From contig JAQFVV010012416.1 of NCBI GenBank assembly GCA_028023455.1, positions 8,125,967 to 8,189,966 on the forward strand: 64,000 bases of DNA. Reading direction: 5' to 3'. Source of the stretch: Epiperipatus broadwayi (Eukaryota; Onychophora; Udeonychophora; Euonychophora; Peripatidae). The notes beneath the pieces were generated by a model. That model made no database searches. It was given only the letters and a program-made list of their open reading frames with translations, and was not told the origin of the DNA. Numbering within the stretch: position 1 is the stretch's first letter; every line of letters begins with the position of its first letter. Positions 47,037 to 59,768 of the stretch are shown piece after piece. Both the position numbers and the translations under genes were made by a program.

Positions 47037-47496
47037 ATATATATTAAAATATATTTTTAATAAAGATTAAAAAGAATAAACTAGATCACTGCCAGTGCTA
47101 ATAATACAACAGATTTTATTAATGCACATTTAAAATTGAGGAATAAAATTTATATTTAGATTTTAACATTAATTTTTAAATTTAAATTACAATTTTAAAT
47201 AGTCTGCACAGATGGACATTTTAATAATATTTTACTTTAGCATGTTGAGTATAGATAAATTACATAAATTCCACAGTTAATAACTTTTCAAAACAAATCA
47301 TTCAATCTCAGACTAAAAGTTCATAGCCAAACCAAAGCCTGCTTCCAGATATATAGTCGCAACCAATGCAATATGAAGATGCTAGCATAAAACCATGCTG
47401 ATATAATGTGCATCTGACAGTGTGATATTATTTGAAGGACATGATCCTCATCCAGTACAGGAATGTGCATCTGTCTGGTGAAGAAATCATGTATAT

Positions 47497-49944
47497 TGTA
47501 CCTGTTCGACTACCCTGTAGTGGTCTTGCATGGTTAGACTCTCATATGCACCGAGCATGAAGTGACGTATGCTACCGAATGGGACATCGATAATAATTCT
47601 TTAAAATATTTTTGATTAAATATGAGTAAATACCTCAAAGAAATTATTAGAGGAAGTAGAATGAACCTAAAATTCGGCCCATCCAGACCTTCCTTGTTAA
47701 ATTGTTTCATTAGCCGATTAATTATACGTTGACTAATTAAAGTGTCCTTACACACCTTTAAGAGTACTGAATATTTCCTTCAGTCTCTAGCGCCACTCCC
47801 GTTCAAGATTATACTTATTCATTTTCTTTCCCGAAAGAGTGTGTAAAATGTGACTAGTCATTAACGAATATGAATATTTCGAGACGTTCGGACTAAAATA
47901 AAAGAAACAATCCAACTCCCCGGTAAGTTATCCCTATCTAGCTCACTTTATATTCTATAAATCTCAGGTTAACTACGTGGATTTGCATTTTGATAAAAAA
48001 AAAAAACTATATATCTGTACTAATAACTTAATAATTATTTTAAAGCTAAGTCAAAAACTTATAAACGATTTTAATTACAAAAGTGAATATTTATTATCCC
48101 CAGATTATTATATTTATCCTCCACTAATGCATACATATAAGTCCAATATATATAAAAAAAATATTTAAATTATATTTACCCTCCACCGATGCATATACAT
48201 ATGACCCCAAGATATATATATAAAAAGAAAAAACACAATATCTAAAAGATTACACAATGGGTGTGCCCTATATTCCTTCCCACTTTAGAGTAATAAATCC
48301 ATATAACAAGGTATGCAGTAATAATATATATATCATAAAAAAAAAATTTACAAAGAACATAAATGAGAGAGAAAAAAAATATATATAATAGAATATAAAA
48401 TAAAATAAATATATATATATAACCAACTATACACGCTCCTCTGAACTTGTTCTTGTATTCAATTCGAACTTCCTGGGCCACACGGCTACTTCATAGGGCA
48501 GATAAGGCTTCCATTCACCGACATACTTTGAGTCTTTCTTGTCATCAGGGTCTGCTATTTCTTCTAAGGCATCTTCGGACTTGATAGCCAAACAGGTGGT
48601 GTACTACGGCTGAAAGTCTACTCCATGGTAGGATAATAACCCGGAACGTATAATTGAGCCATCTTTCAAATTATCGGATCTGTAAGTATACTTCTCCCGT
48701 ATATATGTATATCGCACACGGCTGATTAGGGCAAGTAGATCCTAAATAAATTGCAGTTCTCCAACTATGATTCGTCTTTCGTTTTTTTTTTTTATTTAAC
48801 GTATTGAGAATCCATGTTGTTGATCATTTTCCAAACTCCACTTAACGATCCTTGCTAAATGCTAATTTTTCAAATTCTTTTTCTGGGAAATAACCAAGTG
48901 ATTATAATTTTAACAGACACAGTTCATTTTCTCCTTTCTCTCTGTCGGATTGTTTTTCACAACTCTCTATACTGTTCCATTTTTTTTTTTTAGACTAGCG
49001 GGAGACAAGATTTAACTTTCTAAATCTTTGCCATTGGAATGCTTTTTCAAGCTAGCATTAACTTGTCCGCACTCTTTAGCAGGCTAATCTCCCTTGGTCC
49101 GCATGCTTTAGCAAGCTAGTACTCGACTGACTCAAAGCCCCCAGTAAGCAGCACATATAGCCCAAATAGTCCAATTGTCATACCCCCTCTACGAGCTATT
49201 GCATCAGCTAATAATAAATTTAATTATACCTTCATATACCTTTCTACATTCTTTTACCTTTTTATTTATTAAAGTACACTTTTGCAAGCTTCCATATTGA
49301 GTACTTGACACCCATTGTGCTTACATTCCTTTCTCAGATAAAATCTATTTTATCTTTATTCACGATCAACCGAAAATTCTTTTATACAAAACATTTTCTT
49401 CGGTTGAAAGTAGATTGTAATTAGCAAAAAGGTTTTTTTTCCCTTTACAAATTTAATTAATTAATTTCAAACCCTCTCATTCTAACAATTAGAAAAGATA
49501 AATTCCAATAAATGCAAAAACTTTTTAGCTATTTAGAATTTTCTTTTCTTTTTTTAGGAAAATAATAAAAAATAAAAATACATTTCTATATATGTGTGTT
49601 CGAACATTTATAAGTAGTAAAATACAACAAAAAAAACTGTTCTACACATAAACAAATATTACAACTTATTTTCCCTCTTTTTTTTTTTTTTAGACAGGTT
49701 TGCTAGTCGAATAAATTATTAAAACATATATACACTGCATACACTTGTACTGTGGGTATAATAAGAATATAATATAGCCCAAACCCATTTATTTATGTAC
49801 TATATCCGTACCTCCCACTTCCCCTCTGAATTATAATTTAATAAATCGTATTAAAATTATAATTTTCATGTGATACATGTAAGCTGTGCTGAATCTTCAG
49901 CAAACAGCCATTTTGTGCATGGCCATTATACACGGACTGGCACA
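47497..49944 (-). mobile_element. 3' LTR of Ty3/Gypsy element (about 2.4 kb)
   Basis: It starts on minus with TGTGCCAGTCCGTG at 49,944, directly after the polypurine tract, and is repeated at 52,412-54,452. Direct identity with the other copy covers 47,917-49,944. The remaining 47,497-47,916 is assigned to this LTR because it ends in GGTACA followed by ATAT, the same flank as the other end of the element, and because the other LTR seems cut at the matching point. The outer 420 bases therefore rest on inference. Confidence 0.8.
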
Positions 49945-49947
49945 ATA

Positions 49948-49958
49948 CCCCCGTCCCC
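49948..49958 (-). promoter_or_regulatory. Polypurine tract of the Gypsy element
   Basis: On minus, GGGGACGGGGG lies just upstream of the LTR start TGTGCC (three bases, TAT, between). This is where plus-strand DNA priming occurs in LTR retroelements. Confidence 0.72.
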
Positions 49959-50078
49959 GATGAGACTGTTAAAAAGGAAACCATTCTTTTTTAATGGTCT
50001 TACTTAACTATTTTTACATCTTCTTTAATTATTTACATTTTAAATTCAGCGTTTATATTATACGTTTTAACATGCAAG

Positions 50079-50325
50079 TTATGTCAATTTTGAATTAATC
50101 GCTACCTTCCCATAGGGTTTCAAAGACCGAGCATTATATGTGCCCTTAATCCCTTGTTCCGTTCTCACCCAGAAAGCATTATCCCTGCAACACTCTACAA
50201 TTTCAAAAGGGCCTTCATAGAGATTACAAAATTTTTTAAATTTGAATTTCCCTGGATCACTAACATGGGGTGTCCTAACCATGACCTTGTCCCCTACTTG
50301 GAATGTATACTTAGGGGTTCCCTTC
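50079..50325 (-). pseudogene. Integrase C-terminal (GPY/F) domain of the Gypsy element, out of frame with pol
   Basis: The minus frame reads KVMVRTPHV, then YEGPFEIVECC and RSLKPYG before a stop. YEGPF is the GPY/F motif of Ty3/Gypsy integrases. It belongs directly after the main pol frame, but an A-run at about 50,328-50,332 has lost register by one base, so the main frame ends early at 50,294. No envelope-like frame follows; about 120 non-coding bases lead to the polypurine tract. Confidence 0.88.
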
Positions 50326-52411
50326 CGTTTTTACGCCTAGTGCTCATTCGTTGCATTTGGGCCTTAGCTTGTGTTTTATTGTGATCCCGGTCGATGACTC
50401 CCTCTTGGCTCCCTGAAAGACTAGTTTTAAACAGTTTTGGAGGGTGTTTTCCAAAGTGTAATCGCATGGGAGTAAACCCAGTGGATTCATTTACCGACCA
50501 GTTAATATAATTCAGTGTCTGAGGTAGTTGTTTAACCCATCCCCTATGGTTTGTTGGCAAATAGGTACGGAAAAGTCTACCCAACTCCCGCATGACTCGT
50601 TCACAGGGGTTACTCTGGGGATTTCGGATTGATGTCAACAGGTTCTTGATACCTCGTTTGGAGACCCATCGGTTCCATTCCTCCGACACAAAAGGGGTTC
50701 CATGATCCGAAAGTATTGCCTTTGGCTTCCCCACTTTTGGAAAATGTACAGCGTCTAATACCCGTGTAACTTCTCGGGTGGTGGTGCGTGCCAAAGGGTA
50801 AGCGGCCACCCATTTCGAAAACAAATCATATGTAACCAGTAGGTATCTCTTTTTGTTGAACATCGGCAAGGGGCCATAAAAATCTATAGCCATCACCTCA
50901 TTCAGGTCATCAGGTATGATTGATTTCATTGGGCTGACGTACGTTTGATTCTGTGGTTTCGTACGTTGACATATTTCACATTGATTCAGTACAGTGATAA
51001 TATCCTGGTGCATCCGTGGCCAGTAAAACCACTGTCTTAAACAATACTCGGTTTTTGGCGTTCCATAATGACCATACAACCGATGCATATAACTGATAAG
51101 AGCCCGTCTCATTTTTGGAGGTATCATCGCCTTCCATTCATCCTTGCCTTTTTTGAGTTGACAATATAACACTCCTCCTTCAACTTTATATCTATCCCTT
51201 ATCTCTCTGGAATTAGTTGTTCCAGACTTCTGGCATTCTGTCCAAATGCTATTTAAATAGCTGTCTTCTTGTTGCCTCTTAGGTAGTTGGCTTAATTCTT
51301 TTTCTATGTCTTCATCTTTTTCCATTATCGTGGTACTTGCTATGTATGCTTGCTCCAGACTGAGGTGTTTCGGGGTTTGTGCAGGGACAGGATGACGACT
51401 GAGGATGTCCGAAACCACGTTTTCTGCCCCTTTGCAATACCTCACAGTGTAGTTAAATTCCTGCAGGAATAAACTCCACCGGACTAACCTGCTATTAGTA
51501 AGATAGCTGTGATTTAGAAACTCAAGACTTTTATGGTCGGTTATCACCACTACTTGAGAGCCTAACAACATAGGGCGAAACTTTTGGAAAGCCCATACAA
51601 TGGCCAGAGCCTCTTTTTCAGTGACCATATAATTAAGTTCTGGTCCCTTCAATAAGCGGCTTATAAAATATAACACCCCAATTCGTACATCAGGTTGAAT
51701 TTGTGACAGAGTGACACCCAGGCCATATCCGCTACTATCGGTCTGGAGAATGAACAGCTTATCATAATCAGGATAATCCAACACAATCTGTTTTAAAAAA
51801 CTTTGCTTTACTTGGTTAAAAGCTTCTTCCTGTTCAATAGTCCATTTCCATCTGACCTCTTTTCTAATCAATCTGAGCAATGGTTCCATTTGGCCAGCAA
51901 AATTCTCACAAAATCTGTTATAAAAGTTACATAGTCCCAAAAATGACCGTATATGTTTCTTTGTCTGTGGTCTAGGGAAATCTGCAATCGCTGTTATTTT
52001 ATCTGGATGAGGTTTGACTCCTTCCTGGCCTACCAAATGACCCAGAAATTCGATTTCCTCAGAGGCCTCTTTACTCTTCTTTAAATTTATCTTGATATCT
52101 TTTTCTTTACATTCCCTAAAAAACTGTTCCAACTGCTGGAGATGCTCTTCCATAGATGCAGATGCTATGACAACATCATCCACATACATGGTCAGAATTT
52201 TCTTGATATCAGATGATAGGACCCGATCTAAACACTGCAGCAGCCCAGCACCACTGTTGGTCAGTCCAAATGGCATACGATTAAACTTGTATGAATATCC
52301 CCCATACCTGAAGGCAGTACACTGGCGATCATTTGGGTGGAGTTCTATCTGCCAGTAACTGGAAGTTAGATCGAATGTAGAAAATATTCTTTTCCCTTTA
52401 AATTTTCCCAG
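50294..52411 (-). pseudogene. pol: Ty3/Gypsy pol remnant: partial RT, RNase H, integrase
   Basis: The frame is open from the deletion edge at 52,411. The internal Met at 52,276 begins MPFGLTNS. Upstream, FSTFDLTSSYWQI is RT motif A. Counting from that Met: YVDD at 31-34; FLGLCNFYNRF about 112-122; RNase H acidic residues at 180 (TDSSGYGLG), 222 and 247 (TDHKS); integrase zinc finger H398, H403, C433, C436; catalytic D465 (AIDFYGP), D524 (SDHGTPF) and E559 (NPCERVMREL), with 34 residues between the last two. NPxERVMREL is typical of one animal Gypsy lineage. Gag, protease and the RT N-terminus are missing. A frameshift near the end also removes the GPY/F domain. A dead copy, but with few lesions. 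Confidence 0.95.
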
Positions 52412-52902
52412 TCCCCGGTAAGTTATCCCTATCTAGCTCACTTTATATTCTATAAATCTCAGGTTAACTATGTGGATTTGCATTTTGATAAAAAAAAAAA
52501 AACTATATATCTGTACTAATAATTTAATAATTATTTTAAAGCTAAGTCAAAAACTTATAAACGATTTTAATTACAAAAGTGAATATTTATTATCCCCAGA
52601 TTATTATATTTATCCTCCACTAATGCATACATATAAGTCCAATATATAAAAAAAAATATTTAAATTATATTTACCCTCCACCGATGCATTGCATATACAT
52701 ATGACCCCAAGATATATATATAAAAAGAAAAAACACAATATCTAAAAGATTACACAATGGGTGTGCCCTATATTCCTTCCCACTTTAGAGTAATAAATCC
52801 ATATAACAAGGTATGCAGTAATAATATATATATCATAATAAAAAAAAAATTTACAAAGAACATAAATGAGAAAGAAAAAAAAAATATATAATAGAATATA
52901 AA

Positions 52903-52933
<31 letters not shown>

Positions 52934-54452
52934 ACCAACTATACACGCTCCTCGGACTTGTTCTTGGATTCTATTCGAACTTCCTGGGCCACACGGCTAC
53001 TTCATAGGGCAGATAAGGCTTCCATTCACCGACATACTTTGAGTCTTTCTTGTCATCAGGGTCTGCTATTTCTTCTAAGGCATCTTCGGACTTGATAGCC
53101 AAACAGGTGGTGTACTACGGCTGAAAGTCTACTCCATGGTAGGATAATAACCCGGAACGTATAATTGAGCCATCTTTCAAATTATCGGATCTGTAAGTAT
53201 ACTTCTCCCGTATATATGTATATCGCACACGGCTGCTTAGGGCAAGTAGATCCTAAATAAATTGCAGTTCTCCAACTATGATTCGTCTTTTGTTTTTTTA
53301 TTTATTTAACGTATTGAGAATCCATGTTGTTGATCATTTTCCAAACTCCACTTAACGATCCTTGCTAAATGCTAATTTTTCAAATTCTTTTTCTGGGACA
53401 TAACCAAGTGATTATAATTTTAACAAACACAGTTTATTTTCTCCTTTCTCTCTGTCGGATTGTTTTTCACAAATCTCTATACTGTTCCATTTTTTTTTTT
53501 TTTAGATTAGCGGGAGACAAGATTTAACTTTCTAAATCTTTGCCATTGGAATGCTTTTTCAAGCTAGCATTAACTTGTCCGCACTCTTTAGCAGGCTAAT
53601 CTCCCTTGGTCCGCACGCTTTAGCAAGCTAGTACTCGACTGACTCAAAGCCCCCAGTAAGCAGCACATATAGCCCAAATAGTCCACTTGTCAGACCCCCT
53701 CTACGAGCTATTGCATCAGCTAATAATAAATTTAATTATACCTTCATATACCTTTCTACATTCTTTTACCTTTTTATTTATTAAAGTACACTTTTGCAAG
53801 CTTCCATATTGAGTACTTGACACCCATTGTGCTTACATTCCTTTCTCAGATAAAATCTATTTTATCTTTATTCACGATTAACCGAAAATTCTTTTATACA
53901 AAACATTTTCTTCGGTTGAAAGTAGATTGTAATTAGCAAAAAGGGTTTTTTTTCCCTTTACAAATTTAATTAATTAATTTCAAACCCTCTCATTCTAACA
54001 ATTAGAAAAGATAAATTCCAATAAATGCAAAAACTTTTTAACTATTTAGAATTTTCTTTTCTTTTTTTAGGAAAATAATAAAAAATAAAAATAGATTTCT
54101 ATATATGTGTGTTCGAACATTTATAAGTAGTAAAATACAACAAAAAAAACTGTTCTACACATAAACAAATATTACAACTTATTTTCCCTCTTTTTTTTTA
54201 GACAGGTTTGCTAGTCGAATAAATTATTAAAACATATATACACTGCATACACTTGTACTGTGGGTATAATAAGAATATAATATAGCCCAAACCCATTTAT
54301 TTATGTACTATATCCGTACCTCCCACTTCCCCTCTGAATTATAATTTAATAAATCGTATTAAAATTATAATTTTCATGTGATACATGTAAGCTGTGCTGA
54401 ATCTTCAGCAAACAGCCATTTTGTGCATGGCCGTTATACACGGACTGGCACA
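52412..54452 (-). mobile_element. 5' LTR of the Gypsy element, truncated at its internal end
   Basis: Nearly identical to 47,917-49,944: I noticed roughly twenty substitutions and several length changes in A, T and TA runs over about 2 kb. It starts on minus TGTGCCAGTCC at 54,452, next to ATAT (54,453-54,456). At 52,412 it breaks directly into RT coding sequence with no primer-binding site between. The deletion thus took the LTR end, primer site, gag, protease and part of RT. Confidence 0.92.
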
Positions 54453-54456
54453 ATAT

Positions 54457-56260
54457 AAATTAATTAAAGAAGAGTGCTACATATGAGGGAGAGCGGTCTA
54501 TCTGACGACATAATCCCTGTCCATAGGGCTAGAAGAGGTCAATGGTGCAAGAAATACATCTGCGTCCATTGCAAGGCAATGACTACAACTTTGGGGTCAT
54601 GCATTCAGTTGGGCACATTGCCCTGTATGCTAAACATGCTTCACATTATATTGATATAAACACCCATATATCCTTCCATCAGCAATGACCTAACTATGAG
54701 ACAAATAGCCCAAAATTAAAACCCCTTAAACTAACATAAACTTAATGAATCTATATAGCTATCCACACCCAACTTAAATTTAATACATTTTAGTTAACAG
54801 ATAGAAATAAATAACCTAGTTAAATACAAACATAAATAAATAATTAAAAAAATGGAAATGATTGAAATAGCAAACTTATACAAAAATAAATATTTATAAT
54901 TGATTTAGAGTTCTATTCTTGGTCAGATAAGAGTCCATTTATTTATATTACTTTTTTTTGGATTGATTACTTATTGAAGTTATACTGTAATTATTTAAAA
55001 GAAAGTTCAGTAGGTAAAGGTTTATACTTTATGGATTCTGCAGATTTAGAGGTCCATCTTTTGTGATCACTTACATAGATTGTTTGTTCTTTTTTAAAAA
55101 AAAAAGAAGCCGAAACTTGCCATTCCTTTTGGTCCATAACTGTCATAGGAAGGTCTCAGTTGGTTGTCAAGAAATTAAATCTATTGCAGACTTCTACATC
55201 GTGAAGCCTGCAATACAGCTATAGTTCATATGTAAATTCAAAGTCAGCTCTCCAACAACCATAATAATAATAATAATTTGGCTTTTATATTTTTATTGCC
55301 TCTTATCAGCAAATCTTTGGATTCAGCCAGAAAGACGTCACTAATTCTCTCATGTTTCATTTACGGTCAGTGCTGTGGTTTTGTGCTTGCATTGGTCATT
55401 TAATTTCTTTTTATTTTCTTATCTGACCATTTAATTATTTGAGTGCCCCAAGGGCTTGTGTGCTTTAGAACAATCATTTAATTAATAAAACAATCATTTC
55501 CATTCTCTACGATTATAGAAATCAACATTATTTCTATTTTTGAAATATCAATCTTTATATTTTTACTTTTTTACAAAAAAAAAAAAAATACTTTCAAATA
55601 CTTTTTTCTTAAAATAGTTTAAGTTTTCCATCTGTGCGACAATATATACATTAAATATAATTTTCAATTTTCAGTTTTTAAGTTAAGTTTTTTCTTTTTA
55701 ATAAATCAATTTTTATTTATGAACTTAAAATTTTATTTTAATTTTAAATTAATGTAACAGCATATAGTATACCATTACAATATATCTATATATGATACAT
55801 CAAGATCAATACTCAAATTATAATTTTTATTTATAGAGGCTTACATGAAGCAGTTTGGAAAGAAAGCATGAATATTTTTACATCAATTGTATTCTTTTAA
55901 AGCTATTTTAAATTGTTTTTTTATATTATCTTAATTGACAATTTTTGAAATTTTTCAATTTATACATTGTCAATACCGATTCAAATAGTGAATTATGTAA
56001 ATATAAGACATTCCTAATGATTAATATTATGCAATACATCAAGATTAATATTCAAACTACTGGTTTATTAATTCTTCACCACCCTTTGCCATGAAAACAT
56101 TATTATCAAGTACAATTCTTTATCAGAGAAAGATACAATCATTCACTTTTAGATTTTAATCATAGTATATCAGGTAGTATATGACATAGTATGTCATGAT
56201 TATCTGTTGCCCAATTTTGTTACATTTTGTACCTGTTATTGTTAGTTCTGAATATATATA
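54457..56260. other. Non-coding stretch with an unrecognised Cys-bearing frame
   Basis: Plus frame 54,474-54,659 (61 codons; VHRARRGQWCKKYICVHCKA within) has a CxxC but no family I recognise, and its raised G+C ends at about 54,650. 55,020-55,400 is also GC-raised with an (ATA)n run at about 55,262; it could be an old UTR or repeat. The rest is AT-rich. Confidence 0.35.
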
Positions 56261-56263
56261 TAT

Positions 56264-56424
56264 AATACATATTTTGTGGGTTCATCTGTGTTAAAAACTT
56301 TTAATATTAACATACTGACATTTCGACTTGGTCACACAAGCCATCCACAGAGTGACCAAGTCAAAACGTCAGTATATTAATATTAAAAGTTTTTAACATG
56401 GATGAACCCGCAAAATATGTATTT
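56264..56424. repeat. Hairpin (MITE-like) element, arms about 73 bp
   Basis: The left end AATACATATTTTGTGGGTTC and right end GAACCCGCAAAATATGTATT are reverse complements. Pairing continues through GTTAAAAACTTTTAATATTA and ACTTGGTCAC, leaving a loop of about 15 bases. It is flanked by TATATA on both sides. Confidence 0.88.
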
Positions 56425-56664
56425 TATATATTTAACCTGTGCAAATCTTCGTTTTAACATTATATATATATATATAGTATTTATTTGATTATATAAAAAG
56501 AGAAAAAATTGGAGAATTTAAAATTGTACTGAAGTTTACTAAAACTCATGAAGTTAGGGTAAAAGTAAACCTTTAAAAAAGGTACTTTCCTCAAATTGCA
56601 TGTACACACTCCATGGTGATAGTAATAGTGCAACAGTTTCAAATTTAAAAGATCATAATCAAAT

Positions 56665-57146
56665 TTGAAGAGTACTTTCCGAACACATCAGACTACAAAG
56701 AAAATCAAACCCATTAGTTATTCAATTAGACTTTTCCTCAGCATTTGATGATGTTGTTTCATCAATCTTACTACAAACACTTCATGATTATCAAGTGCCA
56801 GATGTTTACATCCGTATTATTGGCAATTTACTGTTCAACAAATCGATATTTACCTCTCTAGATGGGAAGCTTTCATAGGGATTCAGACCTCATCTGTCCA
56901 TTCCACAGGGATCCCCTTTGGCTACCCTCTGCTTCATAACATACCTCAACCCCTTTTTCATGGAAATAGAACCCAGTACACTGGGCATATATGTGCCAGC
57001 ACTGAAACATACAGTTCACATCTCATATATTGATGATGTTTCCATATTCATTCTTCACAAATCCCAGCTTCAAATCATAATACAAATCATAAACAAATAT
57101 GCAAAAAAACTAAATCTTAAAGTCAACTACAATAAATCTTCTATCT
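56665..57146 (+). pseudogene. Reverse transcriptase fragment of CCHC-LINE copy 3
   Basis: Motif A is IQLDFSSAFDDV, motif B IPQGSPLATLCF, and motif C YIDDV, with I where most LINEs have A. An in-frame TAG at 56,876-56,878 and the stop at 57,146 break it. 5'-truncated near 56,665. The following frame supplies the thumb and beyond. Clade unresolved, though the whole arrangement resembles L1/Tx1-type ORF2. Confidence 0.85.
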
Positions 57147-57237
57147 GAAAAATCAAAACAGGTTTAAAAATTCCTCAATATTCACGGCCCAACCACAATC
57201 ATTTCTGGGCTTTGCCATTACCAAGTCTAGATTAGCC

Positions 57238-57678
57238 ATGTCAAAGGACATCCTGAACTCAATACTAGACAAAACAAGAAAGGTAGTCAGCTCACTGTCA
57301 AGAATTTCAATATCGCTACCCTGCAAAGTTGCCTTACCCAACATGCTAGTCTGCCCGAAACTAAGCTCTATGCTGCTTTTGAATCACAAAGTTGCAGCCA
57401 TAAGCATGGCTAAAGCTCAGATTCATGAAGAATCAAATGGGCTTGGCTTAGATTCAGTTTCCATCCTGTATCTCCAAAAGGCTTTGGGAGTGCTGCAGGT
57501 GGCCAGCCTTGATCAAAAAAATCTAAACCTCATGCCAACAGTGGAGCCCACAGATACACCTCCTCCACTCCACCAGAAAATGGATGATGGATATATGGAC
57601 TTATGTCAGAAATGCAGCAAAGATAATGCACCATACAATAGAGGAAAAAAAGATGTATTGGCAAACATACAAACTTAA
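57238..57678 (+). pseudogene. Post-RT region of CCHC-LINE copy 3
   Basis: ILNSILDKTRKVVSSLSRIS followed by LPCKVALPNMLVCPKLSSML resembles the segment after RT in L1/Tx1-like ORF2 (normally LSLxGKVxLIxxVLxxKL). NGLGLDSVSILYLQKALG is the later G-L-G-L motif. It is out of frame with both neighbours; sense continues in the frame 57,584-58,282 after about 57,590. Confidence 0.7.
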
Positions 57679-58282
57679 ATACACCAATCAAACAATTCTA
57701 CAAAATGATCTAGGGTTAAACAACAAACAACTCATAGCAAAATCAAAAAATTGGTTCTTAGAATCAAAATACATTGACTTTCTGATAAAGATCAATCTCT
57801 CCTCCCTGCCAATAAATTATTTTATGGTATGGAAAAGAGGGTTTAGCAAGATCAACCCTCAATGCCAACTATGTGCCATAGCAGATGAGACAATTTATCA
57901 CCTCCCGTATTTCTGCCCTTTTCTCAAGCTGATCAGATTCTTTATTAACGAAAATGTGTCGCTCGACATTAGAGAAGTTTTAGTCATTCTAAAGGCTATA
58001 AAGAGTGGCATATTCTTGAAAATCAGAATTGCCATTATTCTAACATTTGCAATCTGGCTATCCAGATGCAAGTGTATATTTGAAAATACTAATCGTGGTA
58101 TCTGTAACATATATATCAAATTACTCAAGCGGCTCAGGAACAGAGATAGATTGCTGGCTCCGGACTGGTTTTTTCATGAAACCTGGGCTGGGGGTCATCT
58201 TCCTGGAAGAGTGAAGGAGAGCAATGTCCCCAGTATCAGACCACAGCAGGCTTTACAGAGTGAATGCCTTGCAACAGTGTAA
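57584..58282 (+). pseudogene. C-terminal region with CCHC motif, CCHC-LINE copy 3
   Basis: 232 codons; the part from about residue 20 is genuine. PQCQLCAIADETIYHLPYFC gives the same C-x2-C, DET, H, C arrangement as copy 1 at 1-339. LTFAIWLSRCKCIF and RNRDRLLAPDWFFHETW align with copy 2 at 26,979-27,248. It ends at TAA 58,280-58,282. This zinc-binding end is assigned to the zf-RVT type. Confidence 0.82.
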
Positions 58283-58362
58283 AAAATATATAGCTATGTA
58301 TAGATAAACATGTTCAATTGTATCTAATAAATTTTAATTTATTTTAATAAAAAAAAAATTAG
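58283..58362 (+). mobile_element. 3' UTR and poly(A) of CCHC-LINE copy 3
   Basis: About 70 bases containing AATAAA-like signals (CTAATAAATT, TTTAATAAAA) end in a ten-A run at about 58,350-58,360. Confidence 0.6.
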
Positions 58363-58364
58363 AT

Positions 58365-59635
58365 TTATGTAACAAACAATAGAATTCAATGTACAATGGA
58401 GAAAGAGAAAGGATTTAAAATAATACTAATAAATATTGAAATAAAAAAATTTAGAAAAAAAAAGTTTTAACTAAAAAAAAAAAAATTTGAAGAGTAAACT
58501 TTACACAAAATAAATATCATTCACACTATTTTTTTTTCAGAAGTATTGAAATTAAATTTTAATAAGATTTTAAATTTCTGAAATTTAATTATATATATTA
58601 TTATGTATGTTATAGTAAATCCATGAAGGCAAGACTAATACATAAAAAAATTTAAAACAATTCTTGAAGATAAGACTTGACTACAACAGGCAAATTTTTA
58701 TGCATTATATTTTGACATTGATATGTGAGAGAGAAAGGCTTTAACTTTTTTCACATGTGCCTTAAACATTTATATAATAGCCAAATGATAAGAGATCTCT
58801 CAAACCTCAGCACAAGATAGGGACTTTATAATGTTAAAAATGATCATCTTATCTTTAACATAAATTTTTATTTACATAGGTCAATCTGAAACATCTTGAT
58901 TTGAGAGCATTCTTGTAAATGCATTATAGTAGTATTAATAACCCATACTATTATGGGACCAAGCTATTTTAATAATAAAATAATTCTTTTAAGAGAAGAT
59001 ATGTTAAAATAAAATTATTATTAATTTAAGGTCTAAAGTATCATTTTAGATATAGCTTAAAATAAATAACCATATATTTATATTTTATCATGTAACACTA
59101 AATGATCCACGCACTTTCCTTTTTTTTTTTAACTTTTTTTTATATACATTTGGCAATGCAATAAGAAAGATTAGTATTTATAATTTATTAATACTAGAGT
59201 TATGTTCCAATGATTGGCCACTGACTAAAAGTCACCTAATAGTATTGTATGGCAACTCATACAAAAATAAAAAAGAGGCCTATATACAAATATAGAGTAT
59301 GAATATCCACTCACAACAGATTGATATGCAATATCCTAGCTACAGGATGACATGTACTTTTTTTTTTCTGAGTAAGATAGCTAAATTTAAATAGGAGTGA
59401 TTGTGAACAAGGAAAATACAGAAGGATCAACATTTAAAATCAATTTAGTCATTTTTAATATTTAATTTAAATATTCCTGTTTATATTCAATTAGTACTTT
59501 GTTATTCACATCTACTCTAGCTTTATTATACAATAAACACCTTCATCCACCTTCATTCAACTACTCCATCTTTACTTGCATGCAAGATCTTATTATTTGT
59601 CAATCTTATTCCAGAGATACAATTTTCCATTTGTA
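58365..59635. other. AT-rich stretch, nothing recognised
   Basis: Only A/T homopolymers; no frame or repeat. Confidence 0.5.
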
Positions 59636-59639
59636 CTGT

Positions 59640-59715
59640 TAAAAAGAAGTTGCCTTGACAACAATTTGAAATTGTTGATTGTTATTGATATTGGAATTGT
59701 CTAAGAGTTGACTAG
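59640..59715 (-). repeat. Dispersed repeat R37, copy 2
   Basis: On minus: CTTAGACAATTCCAATATCA, then ACAATTTCAAATTGTTGTCA and AGGCAACTTC, matching 37,417-37,490. Confidence 0.75.
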
Positions 59716-59722
59716 CTTCTAA

Positions 59723-59724
<2 letters not shown>

Positions 59725-59764
<40 letters not shown>
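59725..59764 (+). repeat. (TA)n microsatellite
   Basis: About 20 units, on the 5' side of R37 copy 2 as read on minus. Confidence 0.97.

Positions 59765-59768
<4 letters not shown>

Noticed and set aside
48242-48481. A 79-codon minus frame in the Gypsy LTR
   Set aside because: It is low-complexity IYI-type translation of TA-rich LTR sequence and is broken in the other LTR copy.
50154-50384. Plus frames at 50,154-50,384 and 52,092-52,358, and minus frame 50,610-50,813
   Set aside because: They overlap the Gypsy pol frame, which has all expected motifs; these are other-frame readings of it.
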